Assembly: GCA_035048495.1 (NCBI GenBank) | Contig: CM068546.1 | Location: 31,700,674-31,764,673 of the forward strand | Source of the DNA: Euptelea pleiosperma | Lineage: Eukaryota > Streptophyta > Magnoliopsida > Ranunculales > Eupteleaceae | Length of the DNA: 64,000 nucleotides | Direction of reading: 5' to 3' | Shown: positions 12,010 through 24,300 of the stretch, one piece after another | How the letters are laid out: the number at the start of each line of letters is the position of its first letter | How positions within the stretch are numbered: position 1 is the stretch's first letter | The notes under the pieces: model-generated | The model's input: the letters and a program-made list of their open reading frames with translations, nothing else | Database searches by the model: none | What the model was told of the DNA's origin: nothing | Position numbers and translations under genes: made by a program

Positions 12010-12819
12010 TCAATACTACTATAGAGCCAAAACTAGGGTTGCCACCCGCGGCTTCACAATATACCCCCGACCTTAATATTTCAAAAATACTTTTTTTGTA
12101 TTTTCTTTCAATTATTCATATCAGGGGTTCTTCTGCCTTTTGGTGTTATCTCATTAAATGCAATTTGAAAAAAATCCCTTCATGTCAGCCAACACTATTT
12201 ACCAAAAAAAGTACATTTATGATAGACAACAAGTTGAGCCACATCGAATACTCTTAGAGGACACTGATCATATGGATGCTTGGTCCATCTCTAGGTGGAC
12301 CTTTATACCAAAAATAACCTTATTAAAGATTTCTAAACTTTGGCTCTGAGTACCCAAATATTGCTCAAAATCCTTGATTAAAAATAAACCGTGAATACAA
12401 CTCTTAATTTCTATATGTAGATCCAACAAGGGAAGGGACAAAGATCCATATGGTCAGTCATCTCCGAGAGTGTGCCACATGGCTCACATTATCGTTGATG
12501 AGGGACGTCATCATCAAAGTTCTACCCCGTTGCCTACATGTTGGTCAGTGTAGCTCTCTCCCACAAACTTCAACGTAGACCCTATACCATGCCATTCACT
12601 GATTTTATACCTGGGATCTCTATACCCAAATGAATGTTCAAAATATCCGGTTAAAAAATCAACCCAAGAAAAGACTCCAACAGAATGCTTAAAAATCACT
12701 AATCAGGCTGATTTTTTGCACGTAGGTCCCTATGGATTATGCCAAACATCCACATGGTCAATGATCTCCAAGAGTGTGCCATCTGTAAGATGCTGACACG
12801 TGCATCGCATCCCCCCTAG
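12010..12819 (+). mobile_element. Candidate non-autonomous Helitron
   Basis: The start TCAATACTACTATAGAGCC resembles plant Helitron 5' ends, and the end ...CGTGCATCGCAT..CTAG resembles a 3' end with a degenerate hairpin. The flanks are A and T, as expected for A-T insertion without duplication. The interior carries two diverged stretches related to MITE family B (about 12236-12485 and 12530-12790). The call rests on termini only. Confidence 0.45.
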
Positions 12820-14245
12820 TAAATATAACATGCCTTGTAGACATACACGTTCGGGGCATGGTCATACCAAGTAACCTTCATGGTTTGATGGGACTATTTG
12901 AGTTTGAGACAAAGGAGATCGTACCTGTTAAGTATTGTTAAGCAATTCATCGATCCTTGCATTAGTAGTAGAATATTGGTAAAAACCGTTATAATCCCTT
13001 CGACATGGAAGTATCTTCGGCCAAGAACACTCCCCTTTCATCAACTAGATAAAATTAAACAATATTGGGAATTTGAGCTTGGTGGCAGCTAGTGGAATTT
13101 CTTTGAAACTTGTTGGTCAAAGCCTTTGTGGGAAGGATTTAGCCTACAACATGCCAGCAACCACGTTAGCAGAGTTGTGGGTGCAAAAGACTTCCACACT
13201 TTCCACGAAGAAACTAATTTTTGTGGTGACTTTTTTGCCAAATAGGGTCACACCTTGTAGATTGGTTCCTTTGCTTTTGATCATTATTATCTATACGTCG
13301 TGTACTGTCGTTACCAAGGATGTCAGGTGTGGTGCTTGCCACCATAAGATTTCTTATTTCTAATAAGGTCCCAGACACGCTAATCACCCCTCCACACGTG
13401 CCAAGTGTCTTGGGAGAGTTCGATGTGGATTGAGCCATTTATTGTTACTCTTCCAGGGTAGCCCTAAGGAGAGTTGAACTCAGAACCTCTCGCTTTCTAG
13501 TGTGGAGCCCTGGCCATCAATGCTCAACCCTTGGGTTAGCATGGCCTTAATTTTACCAAGTATCATTATTGTGTATATATGTATCGAGCATGCCCTTAGT
13601 TTTACCAATCACGCAGTTAGTCACCTCCGAAAATGTATATCCTTTGATTCTTTCTTTTTTTTATTTTAGGGTTCTTAGTTTTTATACAATGTGAACGTTA
13701 ATGCATTCACAGGCGGGGGAGTGGGTTAAATGCTCACCTCCCCTTCTTTAAACAACCTTACAATCCTCAAGTGCAGTGTACTACAAGTATATATATATAG
13801 GGTCAGGATGGGGGGACGACAATTTTGGTGTAGCCACATGGAAGATGAATCAATGGCTGATTTTTGGTAAGGATGATCTCCCCTCCATATAGATCACCCC
13901 TACAAAAAATCAGCCTATTTTCAAATTTCACCCCATTAAATGTGGTTTTCAAGTTAAAGATAAAAATAAACGGTCCATAATTCTTCAACTTGTCATAATT
14001 CTTAAACTTGTAAACCAGTCTATGAATATCAGAATGATTTGAATTTTTGTGAGGATGATCTCCTCACCATAACCCTTTGGGTCAGGCTTGGGAGTTGTGT
14101 GCTCGGCTGTGGATTCCGAGTATCCAATGGTGATTGTAAGCACTGACCTGGCATCACTTTTTTACTAGCGCTTGATTCTCAGAATCCATGGCCAGGCACA
14201 CAACTCTCGAGAGGGAAAGGTGGTCCTCGGAGCCTGGCTGATCCA
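12820..14245. other. Intergenic DNA with SINE-like and small inverted-repeat sequences
   Basis: No gene. About 13440-13555 on the minus strand has SINE-like A and B boxes (CTGAGTTCAACTCTCC). About 14090-14205 is a roughly 115-bp inverted-repeat unit whose arms contain GAGTTGTGTGC. An AT run is near 13788. Confidence 0.4.
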
Positions 14246-14255
14246 CTGCCCCACC

Positions 14256-14630
14256 AAGTAAACCTTTGCTCACACCATACTGTTAGCGAAGCCCATCATA
14301 GCCCAGAATAAGAGCCACGCGGAACACTCTTAGTGGACTTTGACTGTATGGATGTTTGGCCAATAACTAGGTGGACCTACAAACAAAAAAAAAACCTGAT
14401 CAGTGGTTCCTAAGCATTGGATTGAAGTTATTTTCATAGGTTGATTTTAACAGTAGGAATTTGAGCGTTATTGTGAAGATCCAAAGGTTGTAAATCACTA
14501 ATCAGGCTGATTTTTGATTTGTAGTTCCACCAAGGCACTGGCCAAACATCCATACCATCAACGTCCTCTAATAGTGAGCCACGTGGCTCGTATCGTGGGC
14601 TGTGATCATGCTGTGGGCGAAGGTTTACTC
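14256..14630. mobile_element. MULE-type MITE (family B) in the FBL4 promoter region
   Basis: Termini AAGTAAACC and GGTTTACTC match the 9425 element. Flanks are CTGCCCCACC (14246-14255) and CTGCCCACC (14631-14639), a 9-bp duplication with one extra C. The interior is homologous to the 9425 copy. It ends only about 25 bp before the likely TATA box of FBL4, so it may contribute upstream promoter sequence. Confidence 0.75.
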
Positions 14631-14654
14631 CTGCCCACCATTAATCAATCGACA

Positions 14655-14662
14655 TATATAAG
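14655..14662 (+). promoter_or_regulatory. FBL4: Candidate TATA box of FBL4
   Basis: TATATAAG lies about 345 bp upstream of the FBL4 ATG. A start about 30 bp downstream would give a leader of roughly 310 nt. A seven-codon upstream ORF (14805-14825, ATG to TAG) lies in that leader. No transcript evidence is available here. Confidence 0.45.
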
Positions 14663-14822
14663 CGGACAAATTTGATCGTGCGGTTCAGTGCGATCAAATG
14701 ATATATCTACCCATCTAAATACAATAGCCCGTTCCTCCTAAGATCGTTCCTCCTGAACTACATAATCGGTTCCAATTTCATTTCTTATTATTAACTTCCT
14801 GGAAATGAAATATTCTTCTTCG

Positions 14823-14915
14823 TAGGGCTTTTACGTTCGTCAGCCATTTCTGGTAAGGCTTCTACATTTATCAGCCATTTCTGGTAAGGCTTCTACTTTT
14901 ATCAGCCATTTCTGA
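14823..14915 (+). repeat. Three 31-bp tandem repeats in the FBL4 5' leader
   Basis: Units contain CAGCCATTTCTGGTAAGGCT. The CAGCC of successive units begins at 14841, 14872 and 14903, a period of 31 bp. The array overlaps the end of the upstream ORF. Confidence 0.8.
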
Positions 14916-15003
14916 AACCATTTCCACTCTTCGTCTGTCTGTATTTGTATTTGCATTTCTCACTGTTATATTTTTTTCTTATTTCGGTAGAATTTTTCCT
15001 GGA

Positions 15004-15300
15004 ATGAGAGGCCATGATCTGATAAATACGATTCTTCCGGACGAGTTGATCCTTGAGATATTCCGTTTCCTTGAGGAATCCAAATCCAATTGCAGCTCGT
15101 GTTCTCTCGTCTGCAAGAGATGGCTCAGTCTCTCGAGATTGAGCCGTCATACAGTCCGGATCGGCGCATCTGGTAATCCTGACGAGTTGGTGAAGTTGCT
15201 GGTTCGTCGATTTGTCAACGTCATAAATGTTTACATTGACGAGAGATTACCGATTTCATTGCCTCAATTTGGATATTCATTGGGGGCAGGATACCGTCAG
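15004..15300 (+). CDS. FBL4: FBL4 exon 1 (F-box)
   Basis: 99 codons, phase 0, donor GTGAGT. It encodes the F-box and the start of the linker. The first in-frame ATG begins the family-typical MRGHD. Confidence 0.95.
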
Positions 15301-18300
15301 GTGAGTCTAGGTCACATTCCAAACTCAGAATCATCACAAAATGTTAGAATTCTGATAGTGAATTGATACGTCTCTACACTTAGACTGGATTGCTTTTTCT
15401 TTAATGGAAATGATGAGATCAGGGATGGCCTTGATATTTTATTTGAAGTAATATTATTAGAGAAAGCGTTTTGTTTCAAGTTTTCTATGTAGTTGGTGTT
15501 TGCTTTGCAATTTTATATAATCAAATACGCTACACAGCTGAGTGTCTTGTTCTAGTTTCAGAATTAAAGCCTGTTCAAAAGTAATTTTCTTTTGATGATA
15601 ATAAAAAGTTGTTAAAGGAAGTGGAACAAAGTTATACACTGAAAATATATAGCCGAATAAAAAATAAAAATTAAGAGACATGGGAATATCGACACTGCTA
15701 AAAAGCATGAATTTGAGTTAGCTTGGCTTTTTTTTACGCCCCTAGTTAGTGAGTCATCATCAACATCATCGTTAATAATGCCTTTTTGATGCAGCTCTGA
15801 ACCCAACCAAAGTTGAAAAAGGGCCTAAGAGGCCAATAACATCAATCCGTGGCATATTTGCCACCAACAAATGCAATCTGCGGCACATATACCATGGACT
15901 GACTTAATCAACTACCATTGCTAGCTATTGTCCATAGAGTCTCAACCGCAGACTGATCCTAACCTTTGTTTCTGAGGTTTCTTTCATCTAGACAAAGCAA
16001 GAAACACCTATCCGAGGCTCATTTCCATGTGAGGGAATCGATTCGATCATTTGTCCATCAATCCATGAGGTAGCCAAGGTGAGTAGATCCTTCCCCAGAG
16101 TCTGCATCATGAATAACTGCAATCCGCGATCAATCCGTAGATAAGACTTCTATCCAAGGACTTACCTTGAACATAAGCTAATCTGAGCCCCACCGATTCA
16201 TCTGAGGTCACCAATTAGCGCCATGCCTATTCACCATTAAGGCTTATTTGAGGTCCTCTTCACCAGACCATTTGAGAATTCTCACCACCAATTTGAGGCT
16301 TGTGTATTTTAGGGCCTTTACGTTAATTCAAAACATAGACTTTGGAATTCCTTGGATGAGTTTTGGCGCCTAGATGAGCCCCGCTTCGCCCTCCACATTT
16401 GTCACATCCTATTCCTTATGTAGAACACATGAGCTTCACCCCTTCCTTCATATGTAAGTTTTCAGAAGGGGAGTTATGGAAAGAATCACCACCCAAAAAC
16501 CCTAAGTTCATAAGGGTAAGGGGATTTTGTAAGTTATGAGAATTTCTCCAAAAAAGAGAGTTCTACTCTCATGTTCGAGGGTTTCCTTTTTTTTTGGACC
16601 AAGGACATCGTTGTAGCTGGAGCTTTGACACCCGATCCAACTCCTCTTTGTTGTCATCCTGGGTGAAAGTTACCTTATTTGTATCAGTTGCTACTACGCG
16701 CGTGAATACATTCTAGAATTCGAGGTCTCAGATTGGAGAAAAGCTTGTCGAGCTGCTTGTCACAAGCCCGCCAATCAAGCCCGTTTTAGAGCCCATATCC
16801 AAGTCTAGGTTATGGCTCAAGGAGTCTAGAGTGCCCTGGAAAATTTTAGAGGACAGTATAGTGGAGAACCCTAGAAGATGGAAGGATCTAGAATATTCAT
16901 GAGAATTATAGGGGAGTGCCACACATGTATCATATGTAAATATTCTAGATAGTTCCTAAGAGAAACATCTAGAGACACCTTGGTAGAATTGTATAGAAGA
17001 TTCTAGAACAAGGTTTGAAGCCTATATAAAGGGGCAAGCCCCCTCATTTGTATCCATCCAGAATTGAGTAGCAATATAAGCTTCTTCATTCTTCAAGCTC
17101 TCTTGTGCCTTTGTGTTCTTGTGTGCTTCTTGAGTGGGTTGAGTACTTAGGCAATGCAAAGTCCTAAGTGATCAAAGGGGGAAAGACTGACTTGAGGTAA
17201 GCAAGGAGCGCTAACTCGAGTGCCGCACGGTCTCTAGCAAGGGTCAAAGACTAAGTTCGTGACATGCTGCACATTTTTGTTGTCTACTGCAAGTGATATG
17301 CACTCCATCCTTGTCAGTTGAGTTCTCAACTTATCTTTACTTCTATCGTATGGAATCTTGTGATTCAGTCGTTAGAGACCAATATTGTAGAAGATCTAAG
17401 ATTTTGAGCTTTATATCTCGTCACATTCTTGCCCCGACTACGCAAGACATGCAACATCGGATCAATTAGTTGGTTTAATTGATGATGAGAAAAGAGAGAC
17501 TTGATTCGACTCCAACCTTGAGTAGGAGTCAAGATTTTAGATTTTATTATGGATGCTTCGATTATGAAAGATCTCTATCGGGAGAAAAAGAGCCTCATAT
17601 TTGAGGTTTGACTTATTTGTGTTATTGGGGGACAAAGTGATGGAGGAATCCGAGTAGATTGTACCGGATATCCATGGTCATCTTGATTTGGACTAATTAC
17701 TGGGCTAGATAGTAGCATGGAGAAGTTCTTGACTAGAAGGACATGCCCAACGCTAAGCATGTCAAGTTTGCTAGCACGAGTTGAAGGGTTTAGCTGCTAT
17801 GTGGTGTGACTGGATTCAAGTTGCCGTTGGAGAAGAGGGAAAGAGTCGAGAGAGATGTGTAATACGATGAATTCTTGGTTGGACAAGAGATTTCTTTTTG
17901 TCAAATTACACCAAAACCCTTTTCAACGGCTAGATGATTTCCGACAATGAAAGAGGTTTGTATTAAAGTACATAGTTTGGAATTTGAATGCATACTTTTG
18001 AATATGTAGATGATGCATACTAGCTAATCGCCAAGGTTGAGAAGTTGAAGAAGCAGGGCAGCTAGAGAGCTTCTAGATACAAGACATCCAAATCTATTAG
18101 GCGAGGATTGAATTTCACACTTTTTGACAAGACGAGATATGCAATTACGAGCGCACCGATTAAGGTTCTTGTATTTGGTAGACCATTGAAGGAAATCTGA
18201 AATTCAGGTGCTTTCAGCAAGGGGAGCATGGTTCAAGGTATCATTTTGTCTCGGAATGTCTCGTATACGACGCCTTAGCCTTGGGATGGCTAGAACGATA

Positions 18301-21300
18301 CATTTGGGGTTTGTCTTGTTACTGTCATAGTTTGTACTGTACCTTCTTGGTCAAGATGTATCATTTTTTCAATTGATTGAGACATACTTCGAGGCCGAGT
18401 CTATAAACCATGGCAGGGAGAAGGGGCACAAGTCGTATGAGTGTCGGCAACAACGCTCCAGAGATCATGTTCATTTGTCTAAAATTTATAACAAGGAACC
18501 TGGAGAGGCAGATGTGAGGAAGAATATGAAGTTGAGAAGGAAAAAGTGAGGGATGATGAGGTAGAGAGGCTGATGATTTGGTAGACCCTCATCACTCCCT
18601 ATTCCAAGTTGAATCAGGTTGTTACACCACAACATTTTCAAGACCCAGTGCACTTTTCAAGGTGAAGTATGCAAACTTGTCATTCTTGGAGGTAGTTGCA
18701 GCAACATGTTTACCTCAATGATGGTGGTAGGTGTTAGTAAACTGGCAATGTTTAGTCTTGTCCTCCTTAAACAAATCCTATAAGGAGTCTATTTGGTGCT
18801 GCATCTTACCTATGGATGCTTGCCATTTTTTACTGGGTAGGCTATGACAAGATGGTACAAAACTATTCATGATGGTGAGAACATTGAGAAGAAAATCTAT
18901 ACTTTCACCAAGGATGGGAAGATGGTGGTGTTACTATTGTTGAACAATTAACGGGAGTGTTGCCATGGAGATGTTAATCATGGCACATTGACTCATGGAG
19001 TAGTCCAAGGCTAAGGGAATCGTTTATGCTCTTGTAGCTAAAGAGAGCAAAACCACATCCTTAAATCCGTGACCGTGCTGATGGACAAGTTTGTTGACAT
19101 AATGTGGTAGGAGTTGTTGGATGGTCTATTACCAATGATGGGTATCCAACACTAGATTGACTTAATTTCAGGAGCATTTTTGCCTAGCATAGCGGCTTGC
19201 CAGATGAGTCCTAGTGCACATGAAAAGTTAATGAGAAGGGGCTGATTAGGTAGAGACTAAGCCGTTAATCTGCACTTGCGCTTTTGACCCCTAAGAAGGA
19301 TGAGACGTGGCCTGCGTGTCGGCGGTCGAGGCATTAACTAGATCACAATTTAGTCATGGTTCCCAATTCCACAATTGGGTGACATGTTAGACATAGTGGA
19401 AGCCCACATCTTCTCTAAGTTCGATTTCAGGAGTGGCTACCATTAGGTGGGTTAGAGTGGAATACCTCCTTTGAAACTACGGATAAACTCTACGAATTGT
19501 TGGTCCTGGCGTTTGACTATCCAATCTACTGAGCATGTTTATGTGTGTGTTGAAGTAGACTCTACAATTGCTTATTAACAAATTTGTTTATTTTAAACTT
19601 GATGTCATTCTAGACTTCCTTGGGTAGAGTGAGCACCTTGGTCATTTACTTAAGGTGTTCAAGATCTGGTGGAGGGAGAAGCTTTATGTCAATTTGAAGA
19701 ATTCCTACAAATGAGCGTGATCTTTTGGGGTTTGTTGTTTCAACAGATAGAGCGAAGGTTAATGAGGAGAATGCGAGAGCCATTAGGAATGGCCTACCCC
19801 AAGGAGCACAAGCATAGTAAGGAGTTTCCATCGACTCACCACTTTTTATAGGTGGTTCATTTGGAACTTCAACATCATTATCATGCCGGTCACTGACTGC
19901 ATGTAATGGAACGACATTGAGTAGACAAAGTTGACCAAAGTTTTAAATTTATCAAGAAGAAAATGATAGTAGCTCTAGTCTTTACATTTCTAGAATTTCA
20001 GTTGGTGTTTTAGGTAGATTTTGAGGCAAGGTGGCAGAACCATTGCTTCTATAGTGAGAAGTTGAACAATGTGAGGAACAAATACTCCCAACTCCTGTTT
20101 GGAGTCTTACCGAGAGTTGATCTTCTTCACCAATCATCAAGCGTTAAAGTTCCTGAATAGAAATTAGTATGGACTTTGTTTTCAGCTTGCTCAGTGCTAT
20201 GACTCTGTATTTGTAGCAGTTAATCGGTTTTAAAGATGGTCCACTTAATCTCATGTTGGAAAACATTGCATGCCACAAATGTTGCCAATTTGTTCTTTAA
20301 CGAGTTTGTCAGATTACATGGAATGTTGGAGTTTATTTTCGACCTTGAATCAAATATACATGTCACTTTTGGAGGACCTTATGCAGGAAGTTGGGAAGTA
20401 AGTTGCAGTGCAATAGTGCATGGATACTAAACTTCGCGTAGTTAAAATTTGGAATTAATTCAAAGAAGTTCGATTCGACATGGAAAAGTTTTGTAAAAAT
20501 TTGCTGGCATAGAGAAGTTTGGAGATATAATGCATTACACATTTGGAACACTAATGTAGCTTAAATGTATGCAAGAAACGTGAAATAAAAAAATTAGTTT
20601 TTACAAATGAACAACCTGAAAATATGCAACATGATAAGCATTTGACCTTAGTTTCAACCCATACAAGTTGTTTGACTTAAAAACTCTTATTCGAGTGATC
20701 TTTTTTACCTTGAACCAAAAGCAAGGAAATTTAGAAAAAATGGGGATAAATATGTTTTAAATACTTATCATCTATTATAAAGTTTCAGTCATGAATAGTA
20801 AAATTCACTGAAATATTATAGATCAACTGCAGCTCAATAGGGTCATGAATCGACAAAATTTGACAAAACTTTGGTTAACTTTAATACTGTGATAGTGCCT
20901 ATCACCCCCAAACTAGGGAAATCTATTAAAAAGTATTGTTAGGAATAAAGCATCCCATTGGGCTTTAGAGGTGTTGCAACTGGAGTTTGCTAGTGATAGT
21001 TCGATGAACTGCACCAAAAGGAAGTCTCCTTTTGAGGTTTTTTGTGGTCGAACGCCAAGCAAGGTACTAGATCTAGTAACTATACTTGCTTTTAAGAGTT
21101 TTAGCGATGCAAGCATAGAATTTTTGTTGACAGCATTCAGAAAGTGTTATGAAGAAGTCTGGCTCGCTTTGGGGCATTACAAAGAGGTGGATGATGTCCG
21201 CCTGAGAGCACAAGTGTTTCAAGAAGCTGATAAGGTAACGATTCACCTTAGAAAGGATACGTTTTTGCGAGCATATATGAGTATATACAGAGGCACACGA

Positions 21301-24300
21301 AGATTGGCCAAGAAGATTAACAACAATGCCTACCAAGTTGAGCTTCTTATGAAGCCTAGCATATCCCCAATGTTGTACACTTCTGATTTGTATGCTTATA
21401 TAGGGAGCAGTGAGCCGAACCATCCAATAAACCATGAGGCTTGGTTGAGCAGTTATCCAAGAAGAAAAGAGAACAGATTTTCCAGGTCTTAGACAACGAA
21501 ATGCAACAGACTTGACGATGGAGTTGCAAAATATACTTGGTGTAATGGAAGGACCTTCCTTTGGAAGATAGCACATGGTTTTCTGAAGACAAGCTGGGAC
21601 ATTTTTGTGGGAACAATTTCTAGGTGGAGAAGGTGAAAATTTGAAGGAGCTGAGTTCTTTCCAAATAGTGGAGAAGAGGCACAGTCGTCATTAATAGATG
21701 ATGCAATCTGCCGCAAATATACCACGAACAAACTGAATTTATGGAGCCACTACCACGGATAACTCATTTGTAGAGTGTCAACCACAAATGAGTCCTAACC
21801 CTTGTGTTCGAGGTTTCTTCCATCTAGACAAAGGAAGAACCGCATGTCCAAGGCCCATTTCCATCTGAGAGAGTCAATTTGTGGGCTTGTCAATCTGTGA
21901 GCTATATAAGATGAGCTCCTTGTCGTAGAGTCCCCATTGCTGACAACCTCAATATGCGGTCTATCCAGGGATAGGACTTCTTTCTGAGAACCCACTCTCC
22001 TACAAAAACCAATGTGAGTCCCAACAATCTTTTTGAGGTTCCCAATCTGCGCATTCCTATTCAAGATGTTCTTCACCAGACAATTTGAGAACCCTCATCA
22101 TCTGATCTTAGGTTTGGTTATTAGAGGGATTGGTTAGTTTGAGACATAGACCTTGGATAACCCCTTGTCCTAGTTTTCGCTATGTGGATGGGCCTCACAT
22201 CGTCTTCCACATGTAACACACATTGCTTTTGCATTGAACACGGGAGCTTCACCTACCTTCATCAACAACTCAACAAGGTTCTAGAAGGGGCATTTGTGAA
22301 AATAATATCCACCCAAACCCTAAGTTTGTTAAGGCCTCTATATAAGTAGAAAAGATGGCTTATTACAAGGGGTTTTTGGACGTTTTTAGAATTTCTTTAA
22401 CGAAGAGAGTTCTAATTCGTCGCTTAAGGGTTTCCTTGTTGGATTGGGAAGATTGTTGTAGCCCGAGCTTTGACATAGGATCCAACTCTCCTTTGCCACC
22501 ATCTTGTGTGCGAGTCACCTTATCCATAAATGTTGTTGCTATGTGCGCGGATCCATTCTAGCCTTGTTAATCTTCTGTTCAGAAAAGCTTGTTGAGCTAC
22601 TGCCCTTCTATGTTGCCTATTGCACGCGAGTCGTGCTCCATCATCTAGATTGGCCGAGCTCTCAACTTATCTTTACTTCTCTTTTATAAAATGTTGTGTT
22701 TCAGTCCTTCAGGACCAATCTAAAATTCTTGAGCTTTATATCTCGTCATCTGGGCTGTATACTCACATCTAGTGTTTGGATTTAATAGAAGTTGAGTTTT
22801 TACCTTCTTTTGCTTCCTTGAGTATTCCATGCTATTCCTATATTTGTTTGGCGTGTGCTTGTATATTTTCTCTACATCACTTTTCCAAACAATTCAGGGT
22901 TGGCAACATGAATCTTGTTATGCCATTTAATTCTATTAGAGCCTTATCTAATCCCTTAGCATGAGCTTGAAAAACAAATCAGGATTTATTCAAAGAAATT
23001 TGGCGCAAGTTTTATGCTGGTTGCCAACTTTACGTAACCCTCCTTCATCTGGGCTCGGGATTGGCAATGCAAGGCTAAAGCTTGGCACTGTTGGAGTTCC
23101 CAGTTAGTTAAGGGAGTTAAAGGTATGCTCATAATTGTACTTGGCATTAGAGGGAAGGATGTTAGTTATCATTAAACTAAATTCATCTTGCTTGAGTAGA
23201 TGGATGTGCTATCATGCTGGATTGTATATAATAGTGCATTATCCAATTATGGCTCTGTACACGCACGCTTGATGTTTCTTTACTTGGAAATGCTTCATGT
23301 AATTGCTCTCAAAACTATAAATAAAATCTTAAAATTGTTCTCAGTTTGGCTTGATATTTCCCTTTATAGAAGTTAAACAATGATATTTGGTTTTATCAGA
23401 TAAACCCAAGATGGGATCGATTATGTCCTTATTTATTATATGTTTTCCCTTATAAATAGCTAAGAAGGATAGAGGAACTAGTTTGGTTTTTTTTTTTTTT
23501 TTGATAAGTAGGAACTAGTTTGGCTTTGAGATTATCTTCTTAAGCAATTGATGGGGAAGTTTAGAAATAAGAGTAAGAACCTTAAAATGGTCATATTTTG
23601 ACATAGAGAAAAGCATAAATATTATTAGGGCGCTGTGTTGCATGGACACGTACACGTGTGGCGGAGTCCGACTCGGATACGAGGTGTCGGACTTGGCAAA
23701 CCCCAAAAAATAGGATTTGGGGACTTGGCTGAATATTTAATTATTAATTTATTTTTATTTTATAACTATGAGTCTGTGGCGAAATATCGGGATTTTCTTG
23801 ATAGATTTTGTAGGTTTTTTACCAAATCTTAGAAGGAAAAGTGTATTCTCTCTCTCTCCCCTGGAATTCAAACCCCAAATTTCCCTATATTGAATATGTA
23901 TTTTCTTTAAAAAAATTCAGTTAAAAAAAGAAGTCCCAGGCGCGACTCGCTTGCTGGTTTAAAGAGTCCATGCAACACAGTTAGGGAGGAAAGGAGTATC
24001 AAGGTGATATGTTGATGTTGTTAAGGCTATATTGTTTGGGGGAGCTGCGACTGGTGTGAGCAATTAGTGGTGGGACAAAATGAGTTTCCTGCTGTTGTGT
24101 ATTTAAGGGTCAGCTCCAAGCCCATATTTTTTTTATTTTCTTTAAAAAATTCGGTTAAAAAAAGAAGAGTAGTCCCAGACGAGTCAGTGTCCGAATTTGT
24201 GTCCACATATACGGACACGCCACTCGCCTGCTAGTTTAAAGAGTCCATGCAGCACAATTAGGGAGGAAAGGAGTATCAAGGTGATATGTTGATGTTGTTA

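Larger units (their letters stand above)
15787..22748 (+). mobile_element. Decayed Ty3/gypsy retrotransposon in FBL4 intron 1, same strand as the gene
   Basis: The left LTR (15787-17423, enlarged by a solo LTR at 16758-17264) and right LTR (21699-22748) both begin TGATGCA, end ..ATATCTCGTCA and align along their length with many changes. Between them, in broken frames, are a protease-like GGSCSNMF (about 18.69 kb), RT landmarks ([13 protein letters not shown] near 19.41 kb, [10 protein letters not shown] near 19.63 kb), an RNase H region near 20.07 kb and an integrase region ([21 protein letters not shown] near 20.25 kb, [10 protein letters not shown] near 21.03 kb). Protease-RT-RNaseH-integrase order is the gypsy order. 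No 5-bp duplication remains, and the many stops indicate an old copy. Confidence 0.85.

Noticed and set aside
13440..13555. tRNA gene in the intergenic region
   Set aside because: Only degenerate A and B boxes; no cloverleaf or acceptor stem can be formed. Kept as SINE-like at most.
21073..21576. 167-codon minus-strand ORF
   Set aside because: It is the antisense shadow of the gypsy integrase region. The plus strand carries the recognisable domain.
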